Positions 22,681-34,390 of a stretch of 64,000 nt of DNA are shown piece after piece. Each line of letters opens with the position of its first letter. Position 1 is the first letter of the stretch. The notes under the pieces were generated by a model. The model worked only from the letters and a program-made list of their open reading frames with translations, had not been told where the DNA came from and did not search any database. A program made the position numbers and the translations under genes. The stretch is taken from positions 59,687,510-59,751,509 of the forward strand of contig CM055099.1 in assembly GCA_029204225.1 (NCBI GenBank), in the 5' to 3' direction. Origin of the DNA: Diphasiastrum complanatum (lineage: Eukaryota > Streptophyta > Lycopodiopsida > Lycopodiales > Lycopodiaceae).

Positions 22681-23670
22681 ATTTGATTGGCGACGATTTT
22701 TAGATATATGTTGTTCTAGTTTGTTGTAATTTCTTTCTTACCCTTGTAAATGCTTGCAATAATTTATGTACTTTTTTTTATGCTTCATATGACATAATTT
22801 CTCTGCCTTTCCACTATTGTAAATGAGATAATTTTTGTGCTTGTGTGGATTGGCATGATATTATGAGGATGATATGCTTCATGGAAATCTACCCTAGGGC
22901 AAATTTCCAAGTAAAGAATTATTCTCATAATGGGCAGGGAATCATGATACAAAGCTTCAATGATGGTTATTGTAGCAAACTTTGTCCAATATCTAGACCA
23001 CCTAGTGACAAATATCATGACATGACAAACTATTGCCTACCCTTATGTTCACTACCTAGGTTCGTCCTTCTTAGGTGTTTGGGCACAAGCTGTCCTTCTT
23101 AGGTGTTTGGGCACAAGGCTAAACACTATATCCAAGCTACTCGATTTAATCAATCATGCGAAAGTACGCAACGTGAATATTGCATGATATGTAAATTTCA
23201 TTAATTACTTGACCATGATAAAAAAGAGAGTCCTACTTGAGTTTCTTGAGAAAGAAAGTATATAAAGTGAAACCATATGAAGTGTTACAAAACTTATAAT
23301 TGCAATCAATTCCTACTTTCAAATTGAAGATATGGTATCAGATAAAATTTGAAGAATTGTTATGGAAACAAAAATTTGCATACATTTTCTTTTGAAGAAG
23401 ATTTGCAAAAACGTCTTGTAGAATGAATCCTATGGCATGCATTGTATCAAAAAGAAGCCTAGCAACTATAGTTGTTTGAAGAATATAACTACTAGAAGAT
23501 AGAAGCTATATATAAATTTTAGTTGAATGTACCAAATCTTTTCTACCCATACATAAAATAATTATTAGTTAGAAACTTCATAGCCAACTTAAAAAATTTA
23601 CTACTTAAAATTGTTTTGATCATGTAAAAACTCTCATCGACTTCCACAATATCTTATGGTTGTTATAGAA
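22681..23670. other. Intergenic, AT-rich, no gene seen
   Basis: No supported ORF. A 28-bp tandem duplication (GTCCTTCTTAGGTGTTTGGG core) is at 23064-23119. The rest shows nothing recognisable. Confidence 0.5.
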
Positions 23671-23677
23671 AAAATGT

Positions 23678-24960
23678 CTAGTCATAACTAAGCTTCGCAA
23701 CCACTTCGAAGTGACTTGCCAAATATTTGCTAAACATGTCCACATTCCCAAAATCATTGGGAAAGATATATAGAAATTTAGAAGCAACATCTACACTTTG
23801 AGTATTAACTATAATACTACAATTTGGCAAAGAATAGTTAGTTTCCCAATCTGTGTAGATTTCCCACATATCAGGGAACAAGAACTGATGAGTAACTCGG
23901 GAAGAAACCATAACATCCAAACTATTCAGGTCCTCTAAACAATGCCCATATTCCTCATCTATTGGATTTTCTGCACACTCAAATTTCATAGCATAATTAT
24001 TTGCATCATTTGACAAATTAGAAACAACAACAACATTCCTAGATGAACAAATTACATCATTATCTTTAAAATCACCAACAACCTTCTCTGAAGCTAAGAC
24101 AATTATTTTAACATTTGAATCACTAAAACTCTCTAATAATGAGTCAAAATAATCGCGCACTTCCAAACTATTATGTTGATCCAATGAATAACCACAATCA
24201 ACACCTTGCAAAATAAAATGGGGACTCAAATAAGATAAAAGAATGTTACACCGAAACAAGAAACATACAAACCCTTCAAACATATGTACCTTGGCCAATT
24301 TCTTCTCTCTTAAGTGCATCTTCAAACTTTACATGTCCATTGTCTTTCATCTCACTAGAAATAACAATTTGCATGGCTCTATCATGAACATTTGTCTTGC
24401 CTAGATTATATCTAAAAAACCAACGTCATTAAAAAGACAATAAAATACAAAGAAACAAAGAAACAATGACAACAAATTCTAAAAAACGTCAAAATGCTAC
24501 TTAGAAGTTTTGGATCACGACGACCTGTAAGCTTCATTCCAAACTCTGTAGAAACATCGGTTGCATTCATAAGGCATACTTCCAACACCATGACTTGTTT
24601 TGTTTGTGATTTTCTTGTCACTTATTCGAAGCACGAATGCAAGCTAAGTATAATGTCTCAATGTACTTTTACCATAGAACTCTTGAAAAGCCAAACATCA
24701 CCAAACATTTCCCACTCCTAAAGATATTCAAAAAGTAAAGCACGTGGAATAACCTTAGATACAGTCGACACAGCTTTATCACTTTTAAGCTTGAGATCCA
24801 TATTTGCCAAATTTTTGAGTTTAATGCCTCCACGAACAAGAAACTTCTTTGTATACTCTCCAACTTGATCACTTTGAAGCTTGAAATCCATATTTGCCAA
24901 AATTTTGAGTTTACTGCCTCCACGAACAAGAAACTTATTTGTGCAAAAATACACTTTCAA
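23678..24960 (-). pseudogene. Unrecognised multi-block coding region (gene or captured gene fragment)
   Basis: Several minus-strand blocks look protein-coding but lie in different frames, as exons or a broken gene would. Block 1 (about 24950-24720) has two 30-residue repeats with KFLVRGG, LANMD and SD at fixed spacing, then VIPRALLFEYL. Block 2 (about 24620-24490) has FGMKLTGRRDPKLL. Block 3 (about 24405-24290) has MQIVISSEMKDNGHVKFEDA. Block 4 (about 24215-23680), beginning GVDCGYSLDQHN, is a 180-codon acidic stretch ending with a stop at 23678. Intervening AT-rich DNA could be introns. I do not recognise the family. It could be a host gene, an exon cluster captured by a transposon, or a pseudogene. 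No transposase signature is adjacent. Confidence 0.45.
24770..24950 (-). repeat. ~100-bp imperfect tandem repeat within coding block
   Basis: Two copies of about 100 bp share AAGCTTGARATCCATATTTGC and CCTCCACGAACAAGAAACTT. Translated on the minus strand they give two 30-residue protein repeats in the same frame, so the period is a multiple of three. Confidence 0.8.
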
Positions 24961-25068
24961 ATGAGTAATCTAACATGTTTTCGAACCTAACATAGACACT
25001 TCTTCTTCAAAATGCCACATGGTGTGCTCATGTTGATTTCACTTGAGAGCAATGTTGGGTGCATATCC

Positions 25069-25723
25069 TGTTAAATTTCACACATGTGGGACTCCCCAAC
25101 ATTGTGATTACGATCTCCTAAGATGTGGTGATTGCACAAAGATCAAGCATAGATTGAAATCCAAGATCTATCTCACAAATCTAAGGCAAGAGCACAATGT
25201 AACATGCATATATCAAACACCAGAGTACATTCACAAGTGTGGATCAAAAAACCAAGTATGGAAAAGCCTTGCTCTCGGGTAGAGAGAAAATCCAACATCA
25301 AACACTCGAGTAGAGAGAGAAAGCCAAAATAGCTCAAAATGTAGAAACTCTCATTGTCTCCAAAAAACTTACATAGGATTGATCTAAGACTCATATAAGT
25401 AGCAACTCGAGGTAGAGGGGAGTGAAACATGATTGGACCCCTTCTTTTCCTCCTCTAAATATGATTGGCTTAATAACATATGGACCCTTAATTTTGAGTG
25501 GACCAATTTCATGGATCTCTTAGTTGTGATTGGTCATATGATCTCAATACAACACATGGAAGGTGTCACTAGCCCTCCACCATCATGACATGTGTCAAGT
25601 GCCTAACTCACTCTTGGATTTGGCCTAATCTTCATGTGGTATGTGTACTTGCTCGAGTTACCTCTAATGTCAAAATTGGCCTAATCACCTACTAACATGT
25701 GGATTGACATAAAAAAGTCAACA
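25069..25723 (-). mobile_element. Solitary copia-type LTR, same family as LTR at 45281
   Basis: Starts TGTTAAATTTCACACATGTG and shares that start, GATCTCCTAAG and a pair of GAGTAGAGAGAG-like motifs with 45281-45893. The right edge GTCAACA is followed by a polypyrimidine stretch TACCTCCTAA, the complement of a polypurine tract, as at 45894. Little or no internal sequence remains. Confidence 0.6.
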
Positions 25724-25859
25724 TACCTCCTAACTCAACATAGATAACTTAATTTTCACATATCTCATAAGCAATGCACTTGTTTTACATCTACATAATA
25801 TATATGTGAGCTTGCATTTCTACTCATGTGTGCGTGTGAGCATTTCTTGGGGACCGCTT

Positions 25860-26300
25860 GCCCCCATTGCAGAGGACCTCTATCATGGCCCCATTGCCCA
25901 AAGCCTCGTCACCCTGAGGACCCCTACCATGGCCCCATTGCCCAAAGACTCGTGACCCATTGCCCAGGACCATTGCCCTGCCCTCGTTGCCTAGGGCCCC
26001 TGCTCCCACAACCGGCTACCCAGGCCCCTACCCCTTCTACCTCGTATGACCCACAACCACTGCTCAAATTTGGACCAATGACACCCACTAGATGGCGAGC
26101 ATCAATCCCTGTGCCCATTGCCCAAAGACCCGTGACCCATTGCCCAGGACCATTGCCCTGCCCTCGTTGCCTAGGGCCCCTGCCCCCACAACCGGCTACC
26201 CAGGCCCCTACCCCTTCTACCTTGTATGACCCACAACCACTGCTCAGATTTGGACCAATGGCACCCACTAGATGGCGAGCGTCAATCCCTATGGCCTAGG
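25860..26300. repeat. GC-rich 180-bp tandem duplication
   Basis: Two copies with exact 180-bp period, about 25931-26110 and 26111-26290, differ at only a few positions. A related shorter repeat of CCCATTGCCCAAAG precedes them (from 25870). Because 180 is a multiple of three, long proline-rich ORFs exist on both strands, but no signal or family supports coding. GC content is far above the flanks. Confidence 0.88.
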
Positions 26301-27547
26301 CAATGCCAATAAGCATCACCCATTCTGTAGCACGTGCCAACTCTTGAGAACTCGATGAGAGAGTGAGATAGACAAGCTTTGACGATTGAGAGAGATCAAG
26401 AGACCGATTGTACATGTGAACCAAATTACATTCACGTTGACGTAGCAACAAACGTGCCAAAATAGCTTTTTATCTCTTATCTTTTATTACCCATTTCAAA
26501 TGAGCTAGGTGGCAATAGTCATGGTCTTTAATCTTTGATGATGGATCATCTGAACACTCTATTAATTAATACATTTATACCTCAACATGTCATCATGGCT
26601 TTTAGAAGTTTGAGTTACTGGTAAGACGCATGTTCTCCCATTGTGTTTTGTGTTTCAATGTGACAAATAAAGATTTTCTTTTGTAGAGGTGAACTCATCA
26701 CAAGTTTTATATTCAATACAATGCAAAGTCTATACAAGATAACTTTACAATGAGATACTTAAGTGTAAAAATCTCAAATATAACAATATCAGTGGATTTT
26801 TGTGTGTGTCATTCATTAGAGAGATTTTTTAGCACACAACATACAATTATTTCATGTAAAGCCTTGAAATGGTGTATTCTACAAACCCTGAATTGGCGGT
26901 TGATGCATACTACTATTGGATTTTGATATAAGGTAGCCATAAGAAACTTGATGGTAAGATTCTTGAGGAAAAAAAGTATTCGAATTTGTTACTGTGGGTT
27001 GCAAATTTGGGATGAACCTTGAAATGGTATAGAAACTAGATTCAGCAAGGTGTAGTTAAACAATGACAATAGGCATGAGTTCTCAATTAAGAAAACTAAA
27101 AAGAACTTTTGCAGAGGTTAAATTTTGGTACAAACAAGACTTCTACACTGTCAATCTTGTTGAGCTTATGAAGTTTGCTTTTAACGGCACTGAAATCCGA
27201 GCTCAAACGGGTGAGGTATGGTAATTCAAAGAATTTGAATATAAAATGTAAATGTATTTAAGGGAGGATAAGAATAAAAATTAAAAATAAAATAAATAAT
27301 GATTAGTACAGTTGGTTGCAAAGCGTTAAACTCCGAGATTTGATCACTTTTGGCTTTTAACTATACAAAAATCCGATTTGAGGCCTTCTGAATAGAGGTG
27401 TGGTCCTTGATGAGGATGGACCTACTTGTACTGCCGGTAGGATTGGCGGTTCTTCTGCTATATCTGGAGCTCCCCCCTGGTCCATGCTCAAATCTACCCC
27501 TGTATCAGAGGGGAGAATTGCAGCATGACTGGTACGGGGATTTGTGG
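26301..27547. other. No gene seen; left flank of gypsy 2
   Basis: AT-rich DNA with no supported ORF. I looked for a copy of the right-hand gypsy 2 LTR (TGTAGTGGGCTTC) and did not find one, so the 3' LTR is missing, truncated or too diverged. Confidence 0.5.
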
Positions 27548-29525
27548 TCAGGCTTCCAACACTTGAGCGACAGGTTTTTCATAGGCGGTGATAGTCTCTT
27601 TAGCCTTTGCCAACTCGGTTGAAGCTGCTTCTTTGAACCTATCAAAGCGGCCTTGGAATCCCTGAAGGGCCAAATTGTATGTCTCCACTTTCTTGAACAA
27701 ATACACAATCTCCGTCGGTGTGACCGGATGATCTGGTATTTGCGTTTGAAGATACGCATCACGTTCAAGGGTGGTCGCATCCAATTCAGCTTGAAGCTGC
27801 GTGCAATCTTGTTCGGCCATTTGTAATTGACCCTTCAGCAGCTGTACTTGTTGCTTTGCATCCTGCACGGCCTTATCCACCATATCCTGTGCGGTTGTCA
27901 GGGCATTTTGCAGAGAGTTGACATAGTCTTCCAAGCGATCAGCTTGTTGCTGGGCCAACTTCTTTTCGGCTTCAATCTTGTCTTCATGATGTTTGGCAAT
28001 CTTTAACTCTCGATCCAGCTGGACAATTTTCTGGCTGATCAGAGTGTTTTTGGACCCCAGAGCGGAGATTCTCTGCTCCATTTCCTTCTTCTTATCCAGT
28101 ATAGACTGGATCACTTGCGCAAGGCTTGAGACCAAACCGAGAGCATCATCAGAATCGACGGTGGTGGAGGCGGCAACAGCAAGAGGACCTGATGGAACTG
28201 TCATTGGTTGGCGTGGAATAGGTGCCACTAGCTCTTTTTCTTCCAAAATGTCTTCCTCTTCAAATCCCTTAGACACTGTGGCATCGAACTGTTTTGGTGA
28301 TTTTACAGCTTTGTCGACCCGAAGTGCAGTTGGGCTTTCTTCTGTATGAGGTTGCTGGTTGACATCTTCAACACCAACAGTAGATTCATGGATATGTTTG
28401 AATCCTCTTCCAAGGGATTAGAGTTCAAAGGGCGCATGGCTCTAGGGCATTTCAAAAATTTTGGCGGCCCCAAAGGGATCGGAATCATCAAACATATCCA
28501 TAAAAAACTGCGTGTTTTTTGAAGTGGCTTCAGTGTGTGGGGGTGTGGCGGCCTGGGCATCTGTGATGGGAATGGTAGGCCCAATGGTCACAAACTGTCC
28601 TTGATTGGAAGCAGAGGCGAGGGAAGCATCAGAGGCTAGGGTAATGGGAAGTCCAGTGCGAACAACAACAGGGGGAGGAAGCGCAGCTGATGAGGTATGC
28701 CTAGTGCGACGTCGTGACACGAAAGGTGAGTCAGAAATTACGATCTCGTTGCGTAGACGACGACGACTATGAGAACTTGAGGCCTGGTGAGACGACTCGG
28801 ACAATGCTTCTTTGTAGACCGAAAGCATAGAATCTAGGTGAAAGTCGTGGATTCTGTTTTCTAAGTGAGAAGCGGCTAAAAGGGACAATAAAGAACCAGC
28901 AGCAAACTGATGCGTAGTGTTGGCCTTAATAGCTCGTTTGAGCTCACCAGAAATAGTCTTGAACCAATTATATGGTTCAAGAGGGGCTTTGGCCAACTTG
29001 GTGTGGGACTCCACTATTCTATGGAGGATTTGTGATGTGATGCGGTTTTTCCTGAGGTTGCCAACCATCAGGAAGTTGTTCAGTAGCTGGACAACAGCAT
29101 GGATTGAAGGCTCAGTGATGGCTTCCAGAAGGTATCCGTCATTGGTCCAGTGCAGATCATTAGTGAGGTCAATGTAGGGCTTGATGGCCTGTTTGGCCTG
29201 CTTGTGATTGGGTGAGGCCTGCGTACCGGATGTTATACCTATGGCTGCAAGGGCGGCCTCAGTGACGCGCACCTTGTGTGTGGTTCCCTGAAAAGTGATA
29301 TAAAATTTGGGTTTCTCTTCCTTACATGTATTGAAGGCAAGAGTGATGAAATCCATATTGATCCTGCCAGAAAAGGCTTTCTCATGAATACCCATTGCAG
29401 TGAGCGGGTCATCCACTGAGTGACCATGCTTGTGCTAGGAAGGATCATGATGTCCGTTGCAGATGGGACATCACGATGGATAGTATAGCGCGGAGACTGA
29501 GAAGTATCGGTAGAAGACACGGTGA
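27548..29525 (-). pseudogene. Extra ORF downstream of pol: unrecognised domain plus coiled coil
   Basis: Two long open stretches, 29416-28442 and 28276-27548, are in the same frame and separated only by two nearby stops (about 28442 and 28407), so they were one protein of about 620 or more residues. A frame change near 29405 adds an N-terminal part. The first 200 residues form a likely globular domain (KPKFYITFQGTTHKV, LHWTNDGYLLEAI). A Ser/Thr/Pro-rich linker with an RRRLRNE basic patch follows. The C-terminal 200 residues are a strong heptad-type coiled coil rich in Glu, Gln and Lys. No membrane segment or signal peptide is evident, so it is not a classical envelope protein. The family is not recognised. 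Confidence 0.6.
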
Positions 29526-29739
29526 TTAGAAAGGAAATATAAAACGTGTGAAAGTGTTTCAGAAAGCAATGCAGGAATTTTGGAAGGCTCTGGTTGCAAG
29601 AAAAATTCGCAAGAGCTTCACTAGCACAAGTGAGGAATGAGTCGAAATCAGCCAACTTATAGGTGAAGCTGGTGGGTCCAATACACTGAATAGTAGTTTG
29701 GCTGATAAGTTCTGAACAAAAATTTGCAAGCATGTACAG

Positions 29740-30345
29740 TGTTGTGAAAATAGGCTATAAAAATCTTGGCGAAGGTTTCTGGGGATTTGATTCTATCAGA
29801 CAAATGTTTTCCAGGGCTGGCAAAGGATGAACCTTTGCCCAGAAGGGTCCTTTACCTAGGTATTCTCATAAATGCATTTTTCCCAGATCTGAACCTATGG
29901 ATAACCTAATTTAGACATTTTAAAATCATCTAGTTGGTCGGCGAAGGTTCATAATGAGGTTAAGATGCTCGACAAAGGTTTCCAAAATGGCATATCACTG
30001 ATCCTTCGCCTAGCTCAAAAAGTGGGGTGTTCCTAGACAGGAACTTTCGCCCACCTCAAATTAGATAAATCTAGAGTGGACGTACATTTTGAGAGCTCAG
30101 CGAAGATTTTTGGTACTATATAGGCCAAATCTGACCAAGACAGTGATTTTATAAGGCATTTTCCATCAAAAAATACTGTGCTTTCTTTTTCCCATGCTGA
30201 TGACTTTCTGACTTTTGCTCATCAGTCTTTACTCAATTTTTGCTCATCTTTTTTTTTTTTTTTTTAATGTCTTTTTCCATAAAACTCAGCAATTTAAATA
30301 TTGAAAACAATAAATTTGAAAAACAAATAGAATAAAATAAAATAA
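29740..30345 (-). other. Non-coding spacer with dispersed GGCGAAGGTT motifs
   Basis: No ORF. The decamer-like motif GGCGAAGGTT and close variants appear at about 29764, 29941, 29973 and 30098, with inverted forms near 30002 and 30044. The same motif recurs in the gypsy 2 leader at 36560-37230. Confidence 0.6.
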
Positions 30346-30355
30346 ACCATTGAGA

Positions 30356-31357
30356 TCAGGCTTGCTGAACTGGCGGAGCAGGCTGCCAAAACTTGCGTAA
30401 TCGGTTGCCATTCACCAAAGTATCAAATCGTTTTCCATCCAAGTGCTCAAGAATTACAGCACCATAGGTCAGGATTTCCTTCACTTTATATGGGCCTTCA
30501 CCAGTAAACTTCAACTTTCTCTTGATCAGCTTGGTTTTGTACATCAATGCAAGATCTCTTGCTTTCAGATCTTTTTTGTGCAATCGACGATCGTGTCATG
30601 CCTTGCGGCGGCCTTTCTCTGCTGCTAAGGCATGAACTGCCATCAATCGGGTTTCACATAATTTGTGCAATGCTTCATGACGGAGTTGTAAAGACTTATC
30701 ATCATTTAATCGTTCCGTTGCTGCTATGCGTAAGGATGGGATTAAAAATTCAATTGACAGCATCTTGACCATAAACCAGTTGAAAAAGTGTTTGATTTGT
30801 ACTATTTTTGTAAGCGGTTCTGAATGCCCATAATGTTCCATACAGTTTATGTTCCCAATCAGACCGACTCGCTTCAATTGTCTTTGTCATAATGGTGCAG
30901 AGAACCTTATTGGAAGATTCAGCTTGGCCATTCCCTCTGGGATAGTAGGGAGTCCTAAATCTGTGTATAACGAAAAAATCTTCCAGTAAACACTTTATTG
31001 TTTGATTAACAAAGTGTGTATCCCTGTCACTGACAATCTCGATCGGACATCCAAATCTAATTATAATATTTTCATATAGAAACTTGGTCGTAGATTTTAC
31101 ATCAACAACTTTGACAGCTTTGGCTTCAACCCACTTGGTCATATAATCAGTTGGTACGATAATGTATCGGGCCTGAGATCCTTGCGCGGCAGGGTGAATA
31201 GGTCCCACATAATCCAGTCCCCATTTTTCAAACGGTTCTTGCAATAAAACCGAATGCAAGGGTTCATAGTTCTGACGAGTAGGTCATCGTGCTCGCTGAC
31301 AAACATCACATGTCTGAATAAAATTTTGTGTCCTTGTGAAGCGTCGGCCACCAACAA
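30356..31357 (-). pseudogene. Integrase of gypsy 2
   Basis: The 31259-30750 stretch holds the full DDE set in one frame: D in GLDYVGPIH, D in VSDRDTHF, E in GNGQAESSNK. The zinc-domain end lies upstream in another frame at about 31310-31260. A downstream block (30583-30356) reads LKARDLALMYKTK and EGPYKVKEIL, the C-terminal integrase module. Frameshifts separate the blocks. Confidence 0.88.
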
Positions 31358-31467
31358 CCTGATTGCAAAAGTTTGCGAACAGTAATATCTGTAGAGAAGT
31401 GTCCTCCACCCATGCCATCATGTGAAAACATGATTAAATCTAGAACTTCATGCAGTAAAACACATCT

Positions 31468-32006
31468 TCACAAAATATTATCTGATCCACGACGATACAA
31501 TTGTTCGGCAAGTAATTGATAAGGTTGAGCCTTATGAATCAGTTGTCTCTTCTGTTCTTTTGTCAAGGAGTCATTCAGTTGTCCTAGCATCAGGTACTCA
31601 ACAATATCTGCTGCCCACTCAGGTATTGCTTCAACATAGAACAATGCAGCATCTGGCAGTTCATCATCCACTTAAGTGTTAACTGGTGCGGATTCGATTC
31701 GCGAAACGTGATCGGCTAGATAATGTTGCTTGCCCTTTCAATTCGAAAGTCAAATTCAGTCAATAACAATAACCATCTTGCAATGCGTCCAGTATTGCAT
31801 GTCTTGTTTACCAAGTAAAGTAACGGTTGATGATCCGTATAAAATGCAAAGTGCGTTTCGATGAGATAGTGACGAAATTTTTGAGCATAAAAAATCATGG
31901 CTAATGCCTCTTGTTCCGTTGTTGAATAATTCTTTGTTGGATCTGTGAGTTGTTTGCTCGCAAATCGTATAGGATAATCCTTCTTATAGTCACCTGGCTG
32001 CATCAA
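31468..32006 (-). pseudogene. RNase H and connection domain of gypsy 2
   Basis: The 32006-31716 block reads IRFASKQLTDPTKNYSTTEQ, FAFYTDHQPLLYLVNK and RWLLLLTEFDF, the gypsy RNase H core. The 31671-31468 block continues with PEWAADIVEYLMLGQ and YQLLAEQLYRRG, the link to integrase. A break lies between them near 31700. Confidence 0.85.
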
Positions 32007-32171
32007 AACTGATCCAATGGCGTATTTTGAGGCATCTGTATGAATATGAAACTCTATCGTCCAATCTGGAGAACGCAGTATTGGTGCTGAAGTAAATGCT
32101 TTTTTTAATTTTTCAAAGGCTTCTAACGCCTCTACTGTCCAAATAGGAACAATAGTCAGTTTGTATATAGG

Positions 32172-32841
32172 TCATCCTAAATCCGCAGAGAAGATACTAA
32201 AAATTTGATAGTAGTTCGCATGACCCATAAACACATAACCTCCACGAATTGTTGTTGGCGGTGGCAATTCCACAATAACTTTGATCTTGGAATAATCTGA
32301 GGCAATACCATGTCTCGATATCACATGTCCAAGCACAACTCCGTGGGAAACCCATATCTGACATTTTTCTGGATCTAGAGAAATCTGATATTTGCGACAT
32401 CTTTCAAATACTTTCTCCAATCGATCTAGGTGGTCTGCATCTATACTATGGACTCCCAGGTCATCCAAGTAAATTTCAAGGAATTTCTGCAGATAATCTT
32501 TAAAAGCAGATTGCATTACTCTTTGGAATGAACTTGGTGCATTACAGAGTCCAAACGACATTACTTTGTAAGCATAGGTGCCCCATTATGTTGCAAAAGC
32601 AGTTTTGTGGTGATCGGCAGGTGCACTTAACCTGGTTGTAACCACTATAAGCTTCCGCTCCGACAAGGCGATCCAAAATGCTTTCAATAAAAGGTAACGT
32701 AAAGTGATCCTTCCGCGTCACTTTGTTCAACGCTTTGAGATTCACACAGATTTGCAATTTCTCATTTTTCTTAGAAACAATGACAATCGGTGAAATCCAT
32801 TCAGTGTGCTCGATCTCATAAATGAAATCGGCGTCAAGCAA
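32172..32841 (-). pseudogene. Reverse transcriptase of gypsy 2
   Basis: Two overlapping frames. 32841-32542 has WISPIVIVSKKNEKLQICVN, the RT fingers. 32561-32172 has FGLCNAPSSFQRV, the catalytic YLDD box in LEIYLDDLGVHS, and PEKCQIWVSHGVVLGH. Part of the palm between the blocks (about 32570-32650) appears deleted or scrambled. The catalytic Asp pair is kept. Confidence 0.88.
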
Positions 32842-32973
32842 TCTCTGAAGTTATTTCTTTATCAGGTCTGCCACATTAGGATTACAATGATAGACCTTTG
32901 TAACCTTTGGAACTGCATCAAGTACTAAAGGTATGGTATGTTCAATCACTGATGTCGGAATACCCTCCAGGTC

Positions 32974-33693
32974 TTAATAAGTCCATGCGAAGCAATCTTG
33001 ATACTTAATAAGTAACATGCGTAGTGCTTGATACTGTTCAAGAGTAAGTTGTGATCCAACTTGTACAATTTTTTTCGGTTCTCCTAGTTCGGCAAGATTC
33101 ATTGGCTGTGTCCTAGCTGGGCCATCGTAAACCTCTTTAGATTCCGGCATGTGTTCTTCGGGTTCACGATGTGCTTTAGGTAACATGATAACCACATCAT
33201 CCAGTGTATAACATTTAAAATGCTCAAGCATATCATGTTGGACTACATCTGCTTGTTCTTTTTCGAAAGGACTTGTCTTGGATCTTCGCTTAGCCTTCTT
33301 AGTAGGAATTGATTGTGGAGGTGATGACTTCGGAGAAGATGAATTTTTCTTCATAGGTGAAGACTTTCTAGACGATGATGTCTTACTCGAATTCTAACTT
33401 GAAGAATCATCCTCGACTTTTCCTTTGTCTTTATCCAATAAGGGTGGCACTTTCTTTGAATCAATCTTTTGAGGGAGATTTTCCCATTTCAGGACCGTAT
33501 TATAATGTTGCTTAGCTTGTTTTTTTGTCATCGATCCTATGATCTTGTCTTCTTTCAATATAACTGCTTTGGACGGTTTTATTGCTGGTTCATCAGGAAC
33601 ATTACGCACTCCAAATCTGATCGGATCCATATGATTTATAGTCTGCTCATCCGTAAGTTCAGCATTGCCATCATAAGTCAAGAAATGACTCAC
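32974..33693 (-). pseudogene. Gypsy 2 polyprotein spacer before RT
   Basis: Lys/Ser/Pro-rich stretches (33693-33394 and 33354-32974) end with TLEQYQALRMLLIKYQDCFA, the segment that normally precedes gypsy RT. The rest is a linker of no known fold. A stop near 33395 splits it. Confidence 0.6.
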
Positions 33694-33929
33694 AAGAATA
33701 AGTTCATCCTCAATCGGATCTGGTATAGCTTCTGTTGATATCTAGGCTACATTCAGCACATTTACTATGGTGTATCCAAAGTTCGATCTAACAAGGAAAT
33801 CTTGCTCAAATCTGATTGATTATCTTGTTGACACACATATCCTGCTGTACAGTCAATCGTTGCAAGAGTTTCATTCCAATTGATAGTATCCGTTTGAGAA
33901 TCTTAATGAACTCACAATTTTTCTATTGG

Positions 33930-34366
33930 TCAATCACAAGTGTGATCCGTTGTTGACGAATCATTATCCTCTTTTTGAACCACTAGTTTGATAGTCCATG
34001 TTGTAGGATCAACTTTAACTGCACATTCACGATTTTCGAAAGTGATTTTTCCGATACCCCAGTTATGAATTATTTGCGCAACTCGTAACCATGGACGTCC
34101 CAATAGAACTCGATAGACATTTGGTGCTTTTGGTAAGTCCATCACTACGAAAGCAATGACGAACTGTACTCCCGCAATTCTTACACGTATATCTTCCACC
34201 ATTCCTCATGGACAAACTGTCGATCAGGTAGCTTAATAGCAAAAGTAGCAGGCTTAATCTTTGTAAGGCCCCATTTTGCACATAGCTTTGTAGAGATCAG
34301 GTTAACTCCTGAACCGCCATCTATCACGGCTGCTTCTTTAGGAAATTGTCTATGCTGTATCGGCAA
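33930..34366 (-). pseudogene. Aspartic protease of gypsy 2
   Basis: The active site reads AAVIDGGSGVNLIS: catalytic Asp present, with Gly in place of Ser/Thr in the usual D(S/T)G. The second frame (34202-33930) has KAPNVYRVLLGRPWLRVA, the conserved C-terminal protease motif. A frameshift near 34200 separates the two halves. Confidence 0.75.
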
Positions 34367-34390
34367 AGTGATATTCTTTTGTTCACTTTC

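Noticed and set aside
25826-26299. 157-codon proline-rich ORF, and the opposite-strand Gly-rich ORF
   Set aside because: Openness on both strands follows from the GC-rich 180-bp repeat; no start context, family or splice signals support a gene.
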